Shown piece after piece: positions 45,851 through 55,267 of a stretch of DNA of 64,000 bases. The stretch is from Bacteroidales bacterium. Lineage in GTDB: Bacteria > Bacteroidota > Bacteroidia > Bacteroidales > Marinilabiliaceae. Numbering within the stretch: the stretch's first letter is position 1; each line of letters begins with the position of its first letter. Location of the stretch: contig QKJP01000031.1 of NCBI GenBank assembly GCA_003249255.1, positions 62,001 through 126,000 on the forward strand, written 5' to 3'. The notes under the pieces are model-generated. The model had not been told where the DNA came from, did not search any database, and saw nothing but the letters and a program-made list of their open reading frames with translations. The translations under genes and the position numbers were made by a program.

Positions 45851-47935
45851 TTATTTATCTTGAATAATATCTAGTAACAATTCTATTTCACCTTTTGTAA
45901 AATTATCTGTTCCTATTTGAATCGAATCTAAGTTTATCCCCAAGTGCTTCAGTTCATACAAACTTCTTAAAACACTCAAATATTTATTATTCTCCAAGGA
46001 AGCATCAGACATTCCCAGTTTTTGTCTCACATTGTGTGAAACAAAAGACAGTCTTGTCGGTATAGGGTCACAAGAACTTCGAACCACTACATTTACATTT
46101 CCATTCTTTACCAATATTTCCATTTCTGAATAACGATACTTTGCTAATCTCGAAAGAGGCAATTGCACTTCTCGAGAAAAATCATTGTAGTATTTCACGG
46201 TCTCAGCCTGAAAATGATTTAAAAAGGAATTGGAATCTATTTCTACACTAAATGAATATTTCGAATTAGACAGCATCTCCTTCAAAGAGGCTAAAGTTAA
46301 TCCGGCACTATCTTTTTGAGAGAAAATAGGAACAATACCATCTGGAGCATAATAGTTCTTCACCCTATAAATACCTTCAGAATCAAGCTCTATTGGAGAA
46401 CTTCCTTTTAATTCACTTAAACTTACACAAACCTGCACTTCATCTTTACTGGATCCTCTTATCGAATAACTACCTGAAATTAACCTTACCTCAATCTCAC
46501 TGATTTCTTGTGCTGATGGAAAAACCAAATCTTGGGTTTTCAAATCGAAATAAACGCCATCTTCAAATTTTGCAATACTATCCTGTAATATATAGGTCTG
46601 AGGATTAGGACCAAGCACCTCAACCATCTGTTCCAATTGAGTTTTACTCCTACTAATAACTTGATGTTTCTTAAACAGCTTATCTTCAATTTCATTTATA
46701 TGCTTTACCTTTGCAGTTAAGTTATATAAATGGGTATCAATTAACACCTTTTTATTCTTTATCACCTTCTCGAAATCACCTTCCAGCTTATTTAAACTAT
46801 CTATTTCAAATTCCAGCACCTTTATCTTATGTTCTATCTCATCCTTAACAACATATTGCTTTAATAATGAAACATTTAGAATGGAACTATCAGATAACTC
46901 CTTTGATTTTTCCAAAATCTCTTTGATGTAAAAATCATGAATCCGATCAGAGTGAGATTTTCCGTTACCAACAGATGCATCGGGTGTCAATTCCTGATAC
47001 TGAAAATCAGAATAGAGATGATAACTTTTATCTCCTTGGATAAAAACCAACATGGGTTTAAAAGAAGAATCTAACCCCCATAATGAACTATGTAAAGCTA
47101 CAGTTTTTCCGGCCGGCACTTTAATTTTCCCTATTGATTCGCTTCGTGGCTTTATCTCTCCATTGTGCAACCTTAATTGATAATTAAAAAGACCAATTCC
47201 CTTACCATACCATTTCTGAGTACTGTCATTAGGATTTAATTCATATTCATAAAGCATTCCGGCTGTTCCACTACCTTCACCTGCTGCTAAAAACAAATTA
47301 GACATCAATTGATTTTCCTCACTAAGGAAGTTAAAATACCATTGAGAGCGCTCAAACAAATGTTTTACTAAAAGTTGATTCCATTCTTTAAATAAAGCCA
47401 ACTTCACATTAGGATCTATTGAATATTCCTGTAACAATTCAAGTTTTTTGAAAATCGGTAACGAAGGATGCATTACAACTTGAACAAGCTCTTGTTGTTT
47501 TTGCGGCTTTACCTGACCTACAATCTTTCGAACTAAGCGCTTTTCTAGCTGAGCATATAAAACATCGGAAAACTCAAGATCATGAGAAATATATTTTTTT
47601 AAATATTCATTGACTTCCCACAAGGCCATTTTAACAGATAATTCTGCAATTATGCCGGAAGATGTAGCTCTTATACCAGCATAATCAAAAGACAAACTAT
47701 TAGGATTAGCGGTTTGAAATTGACTCACTAATTCATAGTCAACTTTTTGATCAAATGTATAAAAATCAGGTCCCTCGTATTTTAGAAAACCAGATAAACT
47801 ACGATGCAAGGTTGGAGTTTTAGAAATTATCCGATACATCCATACCTTCTGTTGAATAGTTAAAGATTCCTGCGCCGCTAAATCACATAACAGCAATTGA
47901 AATACAATAAAAACACCTACCACCCAATATTTCAT
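45851..47935 (-). CDS. Large secreted protein with coiled coil, coupled to GH13 gene, unknown function
   Basis: A 694-residue protein with a signal peptide (YWVVGVFIVFQLLLCDLAAQ). A charged coiled coil lies in the middle (about 370-440; heptad-rich from EHKIKVLEFEIDSLNKLEGD onward). The C-terminal third is beta-rich and ends in helices (GEIELLLDIIQDK). No catalytic or carbohydrate-binding motif is recognised. Its ATG overlaps the stop of the frameshifted GH13 gene (ATGA at 47935-47932), so it belongs to the glucan operon. It may be a periplasmic or surface accessory protein; that is inference. There is no T9SS sorting domain at the C-terminus and no lipobox. Confidence 0.6.
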   Translation of the reverse strand: MKYWVVGVFIVFQLLLCDLAAQESLTIQQKVWMYRIISKTPTLHRSLSGFLKYEGPDFYTFDQKVDYELVSQFQTANPNSLSFDYAGIRATSSGIIAELSVKMALWEVNEYLKKYISHDLEFSDVLYAQLEKRLVRKIVGQVKPQKQQELVQVVMHPSLPIFKKLELLQEYSIDPNVKLALFKEWNQLLVKHLFERSQWYFNFLSEENQLMSNLFLAAGEGSGTAGMLYEYELNPNDSTQKWYGKGIGLFNYQLRLHNGEIKPRSESIGKIKVPAGKTVALHSSLWGLDSSFKPMLVFIQGDKSYHLYSDFQYQELTPDASVGNGKSHSDRIHDFYIKEILEKSKELSDSSILNVSLLKQYVVKDEIEHKIKVLEFEIDSLNKLEGDFEKVIKNKKVLIDTHLYNLTAKVKHINEIEDKLFKKHQVISRSKTQLEQMVEVLGPNPQTYILQDSIAKFEDGVYFDLKTQDLVFPSAQEISEIEVRLISGSYSIRGSSKDEVQVCVSLSELKGSSPIELDSEGIYRVKNYYAPDGIVPIFSQKDSAGLTLASLKEMLSNSKYSFSVEIDSNSFLNHFQAETVKYYNDFSREVQLPLSRLAKYRYSEMEILVKNGNVNVVVRSSCDPIPTRLSFVSHNVRQKLGMSDASLENNKYLSVLRSLYELKHLGINLDSIQIGTDNFTKGEIELLLDIIQDK

Positions 47936-49762
47936 TGTGCATTGGCTCTTAGTTCTAATACAGATGCAGACTTTGCTTCCAAATGTATATGTCTTAAATC
48001 AACAATCAACTTTCCGGATAAAACATCATAAGCTTCATCATATCCATCGATTACTTCTTTATATACATCCATTTTCACATCGCTTGCTTTCTCATTATTG
48101 TTGAAAATAACTAAAATCTTAGCATCATTGTAATATCTTACATATATGTATACCCCATTTTGAGGAATGAAATGTTTTGTATTGCCATATTTTATCGGGT
48201 TTGAATTTTTACGGTAATTCAACAGGCATTTAATCCAATTAAAAATGTCATTTTGCTTTTTTGACCGACCTTCAGATTTAAAGGCATTGCGCTTTCCATC
48301 TAACCACCCACCCGGAAAATCTTGTCGAATACGAGCGTGACCATGATACCCATGCCCACCTAACAACAACTCTGTTCCATAATACATTTGAGGAATTCCT
48401 CGAATCGTAAAAATATAGACCAATGCCATTTTAACTTTTCGAATATCTTTTTGCATAAAATGATACAACCGACCTTCATCATGATTATCACCAAAAACCA
48501 TCAAATTCATCGGATCGGGATATAAGTGATCATCTGCCAGGGCATTATACAAACGATTCATTCCAGAAAGCCACCCTTCCTCTTCATTAAAACAAAACTT
48601 AATGGCATTTTGCAAAGGAAAATCCATCAGTACTGGCAAGTGGGAATTATAACCATCTTTATTACTCTGCCTTGCTTGCCAATAGCACAACTTACTTGCC
48701 TCTGCTACCCAAATTTCTCCTACAATATTAAAGCTTGGATATCTCTTTTATTCTTTTGGCCCAAACAGCCATGCCTTCTTTATCCGGATACGGATAAGTA
48801 TCCATTCTAATCCCCGACAAATAGGCATACTCAATCCACCAAATACTATTTTGTATTAAATACCGAAGTAAAAAAGGATTCTTCAGGTTCAGATCCGGCA
48901 TGGTTTTATCAAACCAGCCATCCACCGTCCTTTTTAAATCAAATTTTGAAGCATAAGGATCGGATATTGTTGAAAGCCGATGATTCGACTGCGTGTAATG
49001 TTCCCAATGATTAATCCAATCTGCAGAGGGCAAATCGTCCATCCACCAATGTCCTGTACCACAATGATTGAAAACCAAATCTTTAATCAACTTAATTCCA
49101 TTTTCCTTACAACACAAAGCCAACTGCTGATAGACTTGATTGGATCCTAAACGTGAATCTACTTTATAAAAATCCGTTATAGCATACCCATGGTACGAAG
49201 ATTGAGTTTGATTATTTTCCAGAACCGGATTTAACCATAGTGCCGTAAAACCTAATTCCTTTATATAATCTAAATGATCAATTACACCTTTCAAATCGCC
49301 ACCATGTCTTCCATAAGCTCTTCTACGATTGCAAGTTTCCAACATCTCAGGCACATTATCAATAGAAGGATCCCCATTTGCAAACCGATCCGGCATTAAC
49401 AGATAAATGGCATCACCTGAATCGAATCCTTTTCGTTGAGCCGAAGCTTCAGAGCGTTGATAAAGTGAATAGGTATAACAAAACTTTAAATACCCATTTT
49501 GTAAAAAACAAATTTCAAAGCTTACTTCACTGTCTCTTTCTGCAATTAATACATCTACAAACAGATAATTCGGACTTTTCATCCTATGAACGGCTCTTAG
49601 GCTTACCAAAGGATTAATGATAGAAATTGTATATGAAGATAAATTATCTCCATAAAACATAATTTGCAAGCTTGCATCTTTCATTCCCACCCACCAAAAT
49701 GGAGGTTCCACTCTTTGCAGGTGAGCGGATTGAACTTTACTATGCAGACTTATTTTATGCAA
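47932..49762 (-). pseudogene. GH13 neopullulanase/cyclomaltodextrinase-like gene disrupted by a frameshift
   Basis: Two adjacent frames together encode a complete GH13 enzyme. The upstream part (49762-48728) has the N-terminal cyclomaltodextrinase domain (RVEPPFWWVGMKD), then LVFNHCGTGHWW and the nucleophile D321 in GIRMDTY; it then ends AKRIKEISKL-stop. In the second frame, without interruption, follows YPSFNIVGEIWVAEASKL carrying the acid/base Glu, then FGDNHDEGRLY (third carboxylate) and a C-terminal maltodextrinase domain to 47932. Frames overlap only in about 48728-48752; adding two bases (AT) or removing one at 48738-48746 restores a continuous enzyme. There is no signal peptide, and the only start before the conserved N-domain is TTG at 49762. 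All catalytic residues are present in the DNA. Sequencing error, recent mutation or recoding are all possible. Confidence 0.85.
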
Positions 49763-49772
49763 ATAATATGTA

Positions 49773-52082
49773 TTAGCGAGTTACTTCAACAGTGCTTTGA
49801 GGTGCAATTTCATATTTTTGACCATATAAACATACTTCAAATGGTGCATCGGATTGCGAATAAACAGAAACAGTTTTTTGATTTACACTTACTACAAGAT
49901 CCACTCCTTTAAAAGTAATTTTAAAAGCATACATATCCCAGGCCGCAGGAATACTTGGACTCAGATATAGTTTTTCATCATACACTCGTTTTCCTCCAAA
50001 CCCTTCAACAATAGACATCCACGTGCCCGCCATACTGGTAATATGTAGACCTTCATGCACTTCAGAGTTATAGTCATCCAGATCAAGGCGAGAGGTTCGC
50101 ATGTACATTTCATAAGCCTTTTCTACATTTCCAATTTTATTGGCTAATACAGCATGTATACATGGCGACAATGAAGATTCATGAACAGTTCGCGGCTCAT
50201 AGAAATTGAAATTTCTCTTTATTTCGTCTATAGAAAACTCTTCTTCAAAAAGATAAATTCCTTGCAAAGTATCAGCTTGTTTTATAAAATTAGATCTTAA
50301 AATTCGATCCCATGACCAACATTGATTAATTGGTCGTTCACTCTGAGGTAATTCTGACGCCAACATCTGTTCTTTATCCATAAAGCCATCCTGTTGCATA
50401 ATTACTTCGAGTTTTTCATTGTAGGGCAAATAGATATTCTCCACCACATCCTGCCAATGTTTAAGCTCTAGTGCCACATCCAGACAAAGCTTTATGACTA
50501 ACGCATCAAATTTATTTTTCGCTTCAAGCTTTAACAAATCAAGACATTCAATGGCATACTTTAAACACCATTGAGCTAATTTATTGGTATACCAATTATT
50601 GTTTACGTTATTCTCATACTCATTAGGCCCGGTTACACCTAATATTACATACTTCCCTTTGTCTTCAGAAAAAGTAGTCCGTTGACTCCAAAAGCGAGCG
50701 ATAGCAACTAATACTTCAATTCCATAATCAAATAAATAAGAATAATCACCAGTATGCCGCAGATAATTATGTATTGCAAAAGCTATTGCTCCATTGCGGT
50801 GAATCTCTTCAAAGGTAATTTCCCATTCATTATGACATTCTTCGCCATTTGCAGTAACCATTGGATAAAGCGCTGCTCCCTTGGTAAAACCAAGCTTTTC
50901 AGCATTTTCTATGGCCTTCGATAAGTGTTTATATCGGTACATTAATAACTGACGGGTAACTTGAGAAGGGCTGGTCATTAAAAAGAAGGGTATACAATAT
51001 GCCTCTGTATCCCAATAAGTTGTACCACCATATTTCTCACCGGTAAATCCTTTAGGCCCAACATTTAGACGTTCATCTTCACCGGTATAAGTTTGATTCA
51101 ACTGAAAAATATTAAAACGAATCGCTTGTTGCGCTTTAACATCTCCTTTGATTACAATATCGGAATGTGCCCATTTCTCAGCCCATTTTTTCTTATGCTG
51201 TAAATACATTTGATCAAACCCAATTTCATAAACAGCATTAACGGCAGTTTCGGTAGCTTTTTCAAGGTCAGAAATCTCATGATTAAGTGAAGAAGTAACA
51301 GCTACATATTTATCAATTATTGCCACTTGCCCTTTACCTAATTCAAAAGTATAATGATGAGCAATCTTTTTTTCACTCGAAACTACTTTGGGTAAAAGAC
51401 TACTATTTTCACCATTTATAGACAATTGAGATTTCATCCCAAAACCACAATAGAAACTAGTTTTTTTGGTCTCGGCAAATACGTATCCATAATTCTGTTT
51501 TGAACCAACCTGATGAATATTCCAAAATTGCTCATCGTAATTAGCATCTTCATTCTTCACATCCCCATCAATATAGGGATGATACTCAATGTTACCACTA
51601 AAATTTATTGGCTCTATTTCATACCGTATCAATGCGGTCTCTGTGTGAATCATGCTCATAAAACGAAGGATCCTCGCTCTTAAACACTGTCCACTTGGCA
51701 ATGTCACTTGAAACTCTCTGGTAAGAGAACCTTCTCTCATGTTTAAAACACGTAAAAACCGATCAACTTTACATGTATATAAATCCAATTTTTCACCGTC
51801 AATTAACACATCAATCCCAACCCAATTAGGAGCGTTTAAAACCTTCGCAAAATATTCAGGATAACCATTTTTCCACCACCCCACTCGGGTTTTATCAGGA
51901 TAATAAACTCCGGCAACATAGTTACCTTGTAAAGATGGACCTGAATAGGATTCTTCAAAATTAGCCCGCTGGCCCATTTTGCCATTTCCAAGACTAAAAA
52001 TACTTTCAGAAGCTAAATGATTTTCCGCATCAAAGTTATCTTCTATAATACGCCACTCATCAGGTATTAAATATTTTTTCAT
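49773..52082 (-). CDS. GH65 maltose/kojibiose-type phosphorylase
   Basis: A 769-residue enzyme with the three GH65 regions: the N-terminal beta-sandwich (1-270), the (alpha/alpha)6 barrel (330-690) and a small C-terminal sheet. The WDTE motif is at 357-360 and the general acid E488 lies in GPNEYENNV. GH65 enzymes phosphorolyse maltose, trehalose or kojibiose to glucose and beta-glucose-1-phosphate. The beta-phosphoglucomutase gene 34 bp upstream uses that product, and the GH13 gene 10 bp downstream would produce maltose. This is therefore most likely a maltose phosphorylase. It has no signal peptide; cytoplasmic. Confidence 0.92.
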   Translation of the reverse strand: MKKYLIPDEWRIIEDNFDAENHLASESIFSLGNGKMGQRANFEESYSGPSLQGNYVAGVYYPDKTRVGWWKNGYPEYFAKVLNAPNWVGIDVLIDGEKLDLYTCKVDRFLRVLNMREGSLTREFQVTLPSGQCLRARILRFMSMIHTETALIRYEIEPINFSGNIEYHPYIDGDVKNEDANYDEQFWNIHQVGSKQNYGYVFAETKKTSFYCGFGMKSQLSINGENSSLLPKVVSSEKKIAHHYTFELGKGQVAIIDKYVAVTSSLNHEISDLEKATETAVNAVYEIGFDQMYLQHKKKWAEKWAHSDIVIKGDVKAQQAIRFNIFQLNQTYTGEDERLNVGPKGFTGEKYGGTTYWDTEAYCIPFFLMTSPSQVTRQLLMYRYKHLSKAIENAEKLGFTKGAALYPMVTANGEECHNEWEITFEEIHRNGAIAFAIHNYLRHTGDYSYLFDYGIEVLVAIARFWSQRTTFSEDKGKYVILGVTGPNEYENNVNNNWYTNKLAQWCLKYAIECLDLLKLEAKNKFDALVIKLCLDVALELKHWQDVVENIYLPYNEKLEVIMQQDGFMDKEQMLASELPQSERPINQCWSWDRILRSNFIKQADTLQGIYLFEEEFSIDEIKRNFNFYEPRTVHESSLSPCIHAVLANKIGNVEKAYEMYMRTSRLDLDDYNSEVHEGLHITSMAGTWMSIVEGFGGKRVYDEKLYLSPSIPAAWDMYAFKITFKGVDLVVSVNQKTVSVYSQSDAPFEVCLYGQKYEIAPQSTVEVTR

Positions 52083-52116
52083 GGTTATTCGATTAGAATG
52101 ATCCTGTAATAAAGAA

Positions 52117-52767
52117 TTATAACGCTTGTAATTTACTTAATGCCATCTCATGTAAACCGGATACAACTAAATTGGACTTGTGCAAAATCTTAGAATCTCC
52201 AATACCAATCACTTTCATACCACCTTTAATAGCAGCTTCAACTCCTGATTCGGCATCTTCAAATACAACACAATTATCAGGATTAACACCTAATTCTTGA
52301 GCACCTCTTAAGAAAACTTCCGGATCCGGTTTAGCTTTAAATACTTTGGTACCATCAATTATCACGTCAAAACAATCGACCAATTCAAGGCGTTGAAGAA
52401 TTAACATAGCATTTTTACTTGCTGAACCTAGCGCAATTTTTAAACCTTCAGATTTCGCTGCAATTAAAAAATCTTTTGCACCGGGAAGAATTTCCTCTGG
52501 TCCTATTTCTTTAATAAAAGAAAGATAATAATCATTTTTTTGAGTGGCCAATATTTCTTTCTCCTGGTCAGATAATTTAATCTTTCCAATTTTCAACAAG
52601 ATATCAAGGGAAGCCATGCGACTTATCCCTTTTAACTGTTCGTTTTCTTGTTCAGAAAAATCAAATCCAAGATCATTGGCAAGTTTTTTCCAGGCGATAT
52701 AATGATACTTAGCAGTATCAACAATGACTCCATCCAGATCAAAAATACATGCACTAATTCTACTCAT
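52117..52767 (-). CDS. pgmB: Beta-phosphoglucomutase
   Basis: A 216-residue HAD-family phosphatase-fold enzyme. The nucleophile D10 and acid/base D12 are in FDLDGVIVDTAKYHY, then GSASKNA and KPDPEVF, and the late VFEDAESGVEAA. The DxDGVIxDT start with the cap pattern KGISRMASLDILL is specific for beta-PGM among HADs. It converts beta-glucose-1-phosphate to glucose-6-phosphate. It is the first gene of the pgmB-GH65-GH13 operon. Confidence 0.95.
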   Translation of the reverse strand: MSRISACIFDLDGVIVDTAKYHYIAWKKLANDLGFDFSEQENEQLKGISRMASLDILLKIGKIKLSDQEKEILATQKNDYYLSFIKEIGPEEILPGAKDFLIAAKSEGLKIALGSASKNAMLILQRLELVDCFDVIIDGTKVFKAKPDPEVFLRGAQELGVNPDNCVVFEDAESGVEAAIKGGMKVIGIGDSKILHKSNLVVSGLHEMALSKLQAL

Positions 52768-53141
52768 AACATTTAGGTTTGTTACTAATGTACAATTAAT
52801 AAACTATTAATTCACCTTTGAAAAACCTTTTGACATTAATAAGTATGAAAATTTATTAGAGCAATAAAATCGCGGACTATAGAAAATAATTATTGATAAA
52901 ATGGTTTAATGATCCTGGTATTTTACAATAAAGGATTGGGAATGACAAAATTCCATTGGTGCTATACTGTTTGACGGCTTGTATTCCTAAAGCTTACACA
53001 CTAGGCTATTGACAGTGCCTCAATTGGGGCTTACATGGCATAACAAAACCATTTATAAAACTACTTCAACAGGAAATATAGAGTAGTCAAAGATGAAATA
53101 AGAGACTTAATACTCTTTAGCAAAAAACTACCAAGGCAGAA
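52768..53141. other. 374-bp intergenic region with 40-bp repeat copy B
   Basis: No gene. It contains the upstream region of pgmB and, at 52993-53032, the second copy of the degenerate element. On the minus strand around 52880-52990 short open stretches are broken by stops. No clear -33/-7 pair for pgmB is seen. Confidence 0.5.
52993..53032. repeat. Degenerate 40-bp element, copy B
   Basis: CTTACA (52993-52998), CTAGGCT (53001-53007) and TGGGGCTT (53025-53032) reproduce the order and spacing of copy A at 1466-1506 (2 bp between the first two blocks in both; 17 against 18 bp between the last two). Confidence 0.55.
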
Positions 53142-54149
53142 TTAAAAATAACGGATTGATTCAATACCATCTAATTCTTGTTTTTTCTTACGTTGAAACA
53201 CTCTGTTACGATTTCGCTTTATCCATTGATAAGAATCAATTAACAAGGTAATTTCATGAGTCCCTTTGGAGATTCCGGGTTTGGAAATTATCGGATAATC
53301 GTAAGAATAACAAATATTTAAGCTCTCTCCTATGGATTGATTATACAATATCGAAATAGACGTATCAAAACGATAAGAAATCCCTGCCCAAAAATAATCC
53401 TTATAAAACACTTGTGATGTTATATCAAACGAGTTAAATCCTGCACTATTTATGCGATATAAAAAGGAAGGTTTCAGATAAAAATCCTGGCCCAAGGAAA
53501 TCCCATAACTACCCGTTGCATAAATTGTTCTGTACTTCTCTGCTACAACAATCGCATTTTCATCATCAGATTTATATTTGGTACTAATAAGCGCAGGTAT
53601 CGAAAATCCCAAATAATATTTTTGCGAATACAAGAATACTCCGGCTCCAATATTAGGATTAAAAGTATTTCCGATTTTTGATTTAAAGTTTGGATCATCT
53701 TCTTCTATCAAGTTCATCTCATTACGGTCAAACCGATAATTACTCAAGGATGCATTGGTACCAAAAGAGACAAAAGTATTATGGTTCAATCTAACTAAAT
53801 ATGAGTAATAGGCGCTAAACTTTGTATCTTTAATAAGTCCTGCACTATAATTAGATAAAGATCCCCCCAGGGATGCCATCGAATTATTAATGGGTGAGTG
53901 AACACTCATTACATAATTTGTAGGTGCACCGTTCAGTCCCAACCATTGGTTACGAGCATGAAGATTTGCTGAAAGTGAATTTCGAATTCCAGTGTACGCA
54001 GGATTAAACATTATTTGATTATTCATGTGTTGTGTAGAGAGCGGCTCCAATTGAGCAAAACAACCTCCACAAACAAGCATAAATGTAAAAAATAATGCTA
54101 CTCTTTTCCTGTCCTTTATATGTGAAATATACTTTCTTAAATTAAACAC
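53142..54149 (-). CDS. PorP/SprF-like type IX secretion membrane protein
   Basis: A 335-residue protein. The start is GTG at 54149; an in-frame TAG two codons earlier (the stop of the upstream gene) and the absence of an ATG leave no alternative before the signal peptide (VALFFTFMLVCGGCFAQ). The N-terminal LEPLSTQHMNNQIMFNPAYTGIRNSL and NQWLGLNGAPTNYVMSVHSP are the PorP/SprF signature. The rest forms a porin-like barrel. SprF-type proteins are needed to display T9SS adhesins with CHU_C (type B) sorting domains. It directly follows a 326-residue CHU_C protein gene by 3 bp. Confidence 0.88.
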   Translation of the reverse strand: MFNLRKYISHIKDRKRVALFFTFMLVCGGCFAQLEPLSTQHMNNQIMFNPAYTGIRNSLSANLHARNQWLGLNGAPTNYVMSVHSPINNSMASLGGSLSNYSAGLIKDTKFSAYYSYLVRLNHNTFVSFGTNASLSNYRFDRNEMNLIEEDDPNFKSKIGNTFNPNIGAGVFLYSQKYYLGFSIPALISTKYKSDDENAIVVAEKYRTIYATGSYGISLGQDFYLKPSFLYRINSAGFNSFDITSQVFYKDYFWAGISYRFDTSISILYNQSIGESLNICYSYDYPIISKPGISKGTHEITLLIDSYQWIKRNRNRVFQRKKKQELDGIESIRYF

Positions 54150-54152
54150 AGC

Positions 54153-55133
54153 CTATCTACTTAAATAAAGAAAACCGGTTATTGGCTTACTTTCTTCTTC
54201 CACTTCAAATACAAAATAGTAAGTTCCGGAGGGCAAGTCTTTACCACTTAAAGAACCTACATTAGCAATTCCATCCCAACCTCGTTTATTATTTAAAAAC
54301 CCAAAATCAGCATTTTCAAATACCAGTTTCCCCCATTCATTTATCACTTGAAAATTTACCTTTTCCCGATTAACAAAGTCAGGAATAAAGTAATAATCGT
54401 TGATATTATCACCATTTGGAGAAAATCCTTTCGGTAAATTCTTGATATCAAAGGGGGGCATAGTTACTGTTAGAGTAACCTTTGCAATATCACAATCTCC
54501 ACTTGCATCACAAAGCTCATAAGAAAATTCACATTCTCCAATAAAATCCGGAGCAATTTGAGGTAACAGCTCATCTATTCCATTCTCATTTGTTATTATA
54601 CGAGCATCACAAAATTCAGGAAACTCTAGTAAAGAAACCTGAATGGGTTCCTCGCAATAACTATCGTTATCCAATATGGGTAAAGAATGATTATCAATAG
54701 TTGTATAATTAAATACATCATCTGTTGCGAGCGGGACAGTATTAGCGTTATTAAGCGTTATATTAACGATACATTTTGCAGAATCCTGGCGTTCATTGTA
54801 AACAACATAAACAAACAAATCTTTACCTTCAGTACACCCTGTTGATGTATACCGAACTTCATTATTGGGTAATACCTCAGCTACACCATATTCGGGCGTA
54901 ACATCGATCCTTAAAGCAACCCGCTCTTTCTGAGAATCATTACTAAGAATAAATAGATCTTCAGATGCACCTAATGAAACGGAAGCATTATCTGCATTAC
55001 AATGCATCGTACCTTCTCCATAACCTCCCTCATCAGAACCGGAAAGTAGCTTTTTTTCATTATTTACCGCACCTAACAACAAATAACAAAACGCAAAACA
55101 GATCGAAAATATTATTCTAATATGGTTTCTCAA
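54153..55133 (-). CDS. Secreted protein with cadherin-like repeats and CHU_C T9SS sorting domain
   Basis: A 326-residue protein. The only usable start before the signal peptide (IIFSICFAFCYLLLGAV) is TTG 55133. About 40-220 contain two beta-sandwich units of the VLPNNEVRYTSTGCTEGKDL and TDDVFNYTTIDNHSLPILDN type, i.e. Ig/cadherin-like stalks with T-x-D-D motif. The last about 90 residues are a CHU_C domain: LPKGFSPNGDNINDYYFIPD, VINEWGKLVFEN, WDGIAN, PSGTYYFVFEV and GFLYLSR. CHU_C is recognised by T9SS as a type B signal. The gene just downstream is a PorP/SprF-like partner. Confidence 0.85.
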   Translation of the reverse strand: MRNHIRIIFSICFAFCYLLLGAVNNEKKLLSGSDEGGYGEGTMHCNADNASVSLGASEDLFILSNDSQKERVALRIDVTPEYGVAEVLPNNEVRYTSTGCTEGKDLFVYVVYNERQDSAKCIVNITLNNANTVPLATDDVFNYTTIDNHSLPILDNDSYCEEPIQVSLLEFPEFCDARIITNENGIDELLPQIAPDFIGECEFSYELCDASGDCDIAKVTLTVTMPPFDIKNLPKGFSPNGDNINDYYFIPDFVNREKVNFQVINEWGKLVFENADFGFLNNKRGWDGIANVGSLSGKDLPSGTYYFVFEVEEESKPITGFLYLSR

Positions 55134-55207
55134 TTTAAAACGCTTTAAAACTGTAAAACTAGTGATATCCTAAATAAGAACAAATAATACACAAACTAAT
55201 AAACGCC

Positions 55208-55250
55208 AAAAAGCTGTTTAACATTGCTTTTTAACAACATTAAACAGCTT
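55208..55250 (-). terminator. Intrinsic terminator after PorP-like gene 1
   Basis: AAGCTGTTTAA (55211-55221) pairs perfectly with TTAAACAGCTT (55240-55250), an 11-bp stem with an 18-nt loop, followed on the minus strand by five T (55208-55212). It separates the two T9SS gene pairs. Confidence 0.85.
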
Positions 55251-55267
55251 AAGCAATATCCTTTTTT

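Noticed and set aside
48728-48760. Programmed frameshift in the GH13 gene
   Set aside because: There is no recognised slippery heptamer with a downstream pseudoknot or SD-like stimulator; mutation or sequencing error is simpler, so recoding is kept only as a remote option.
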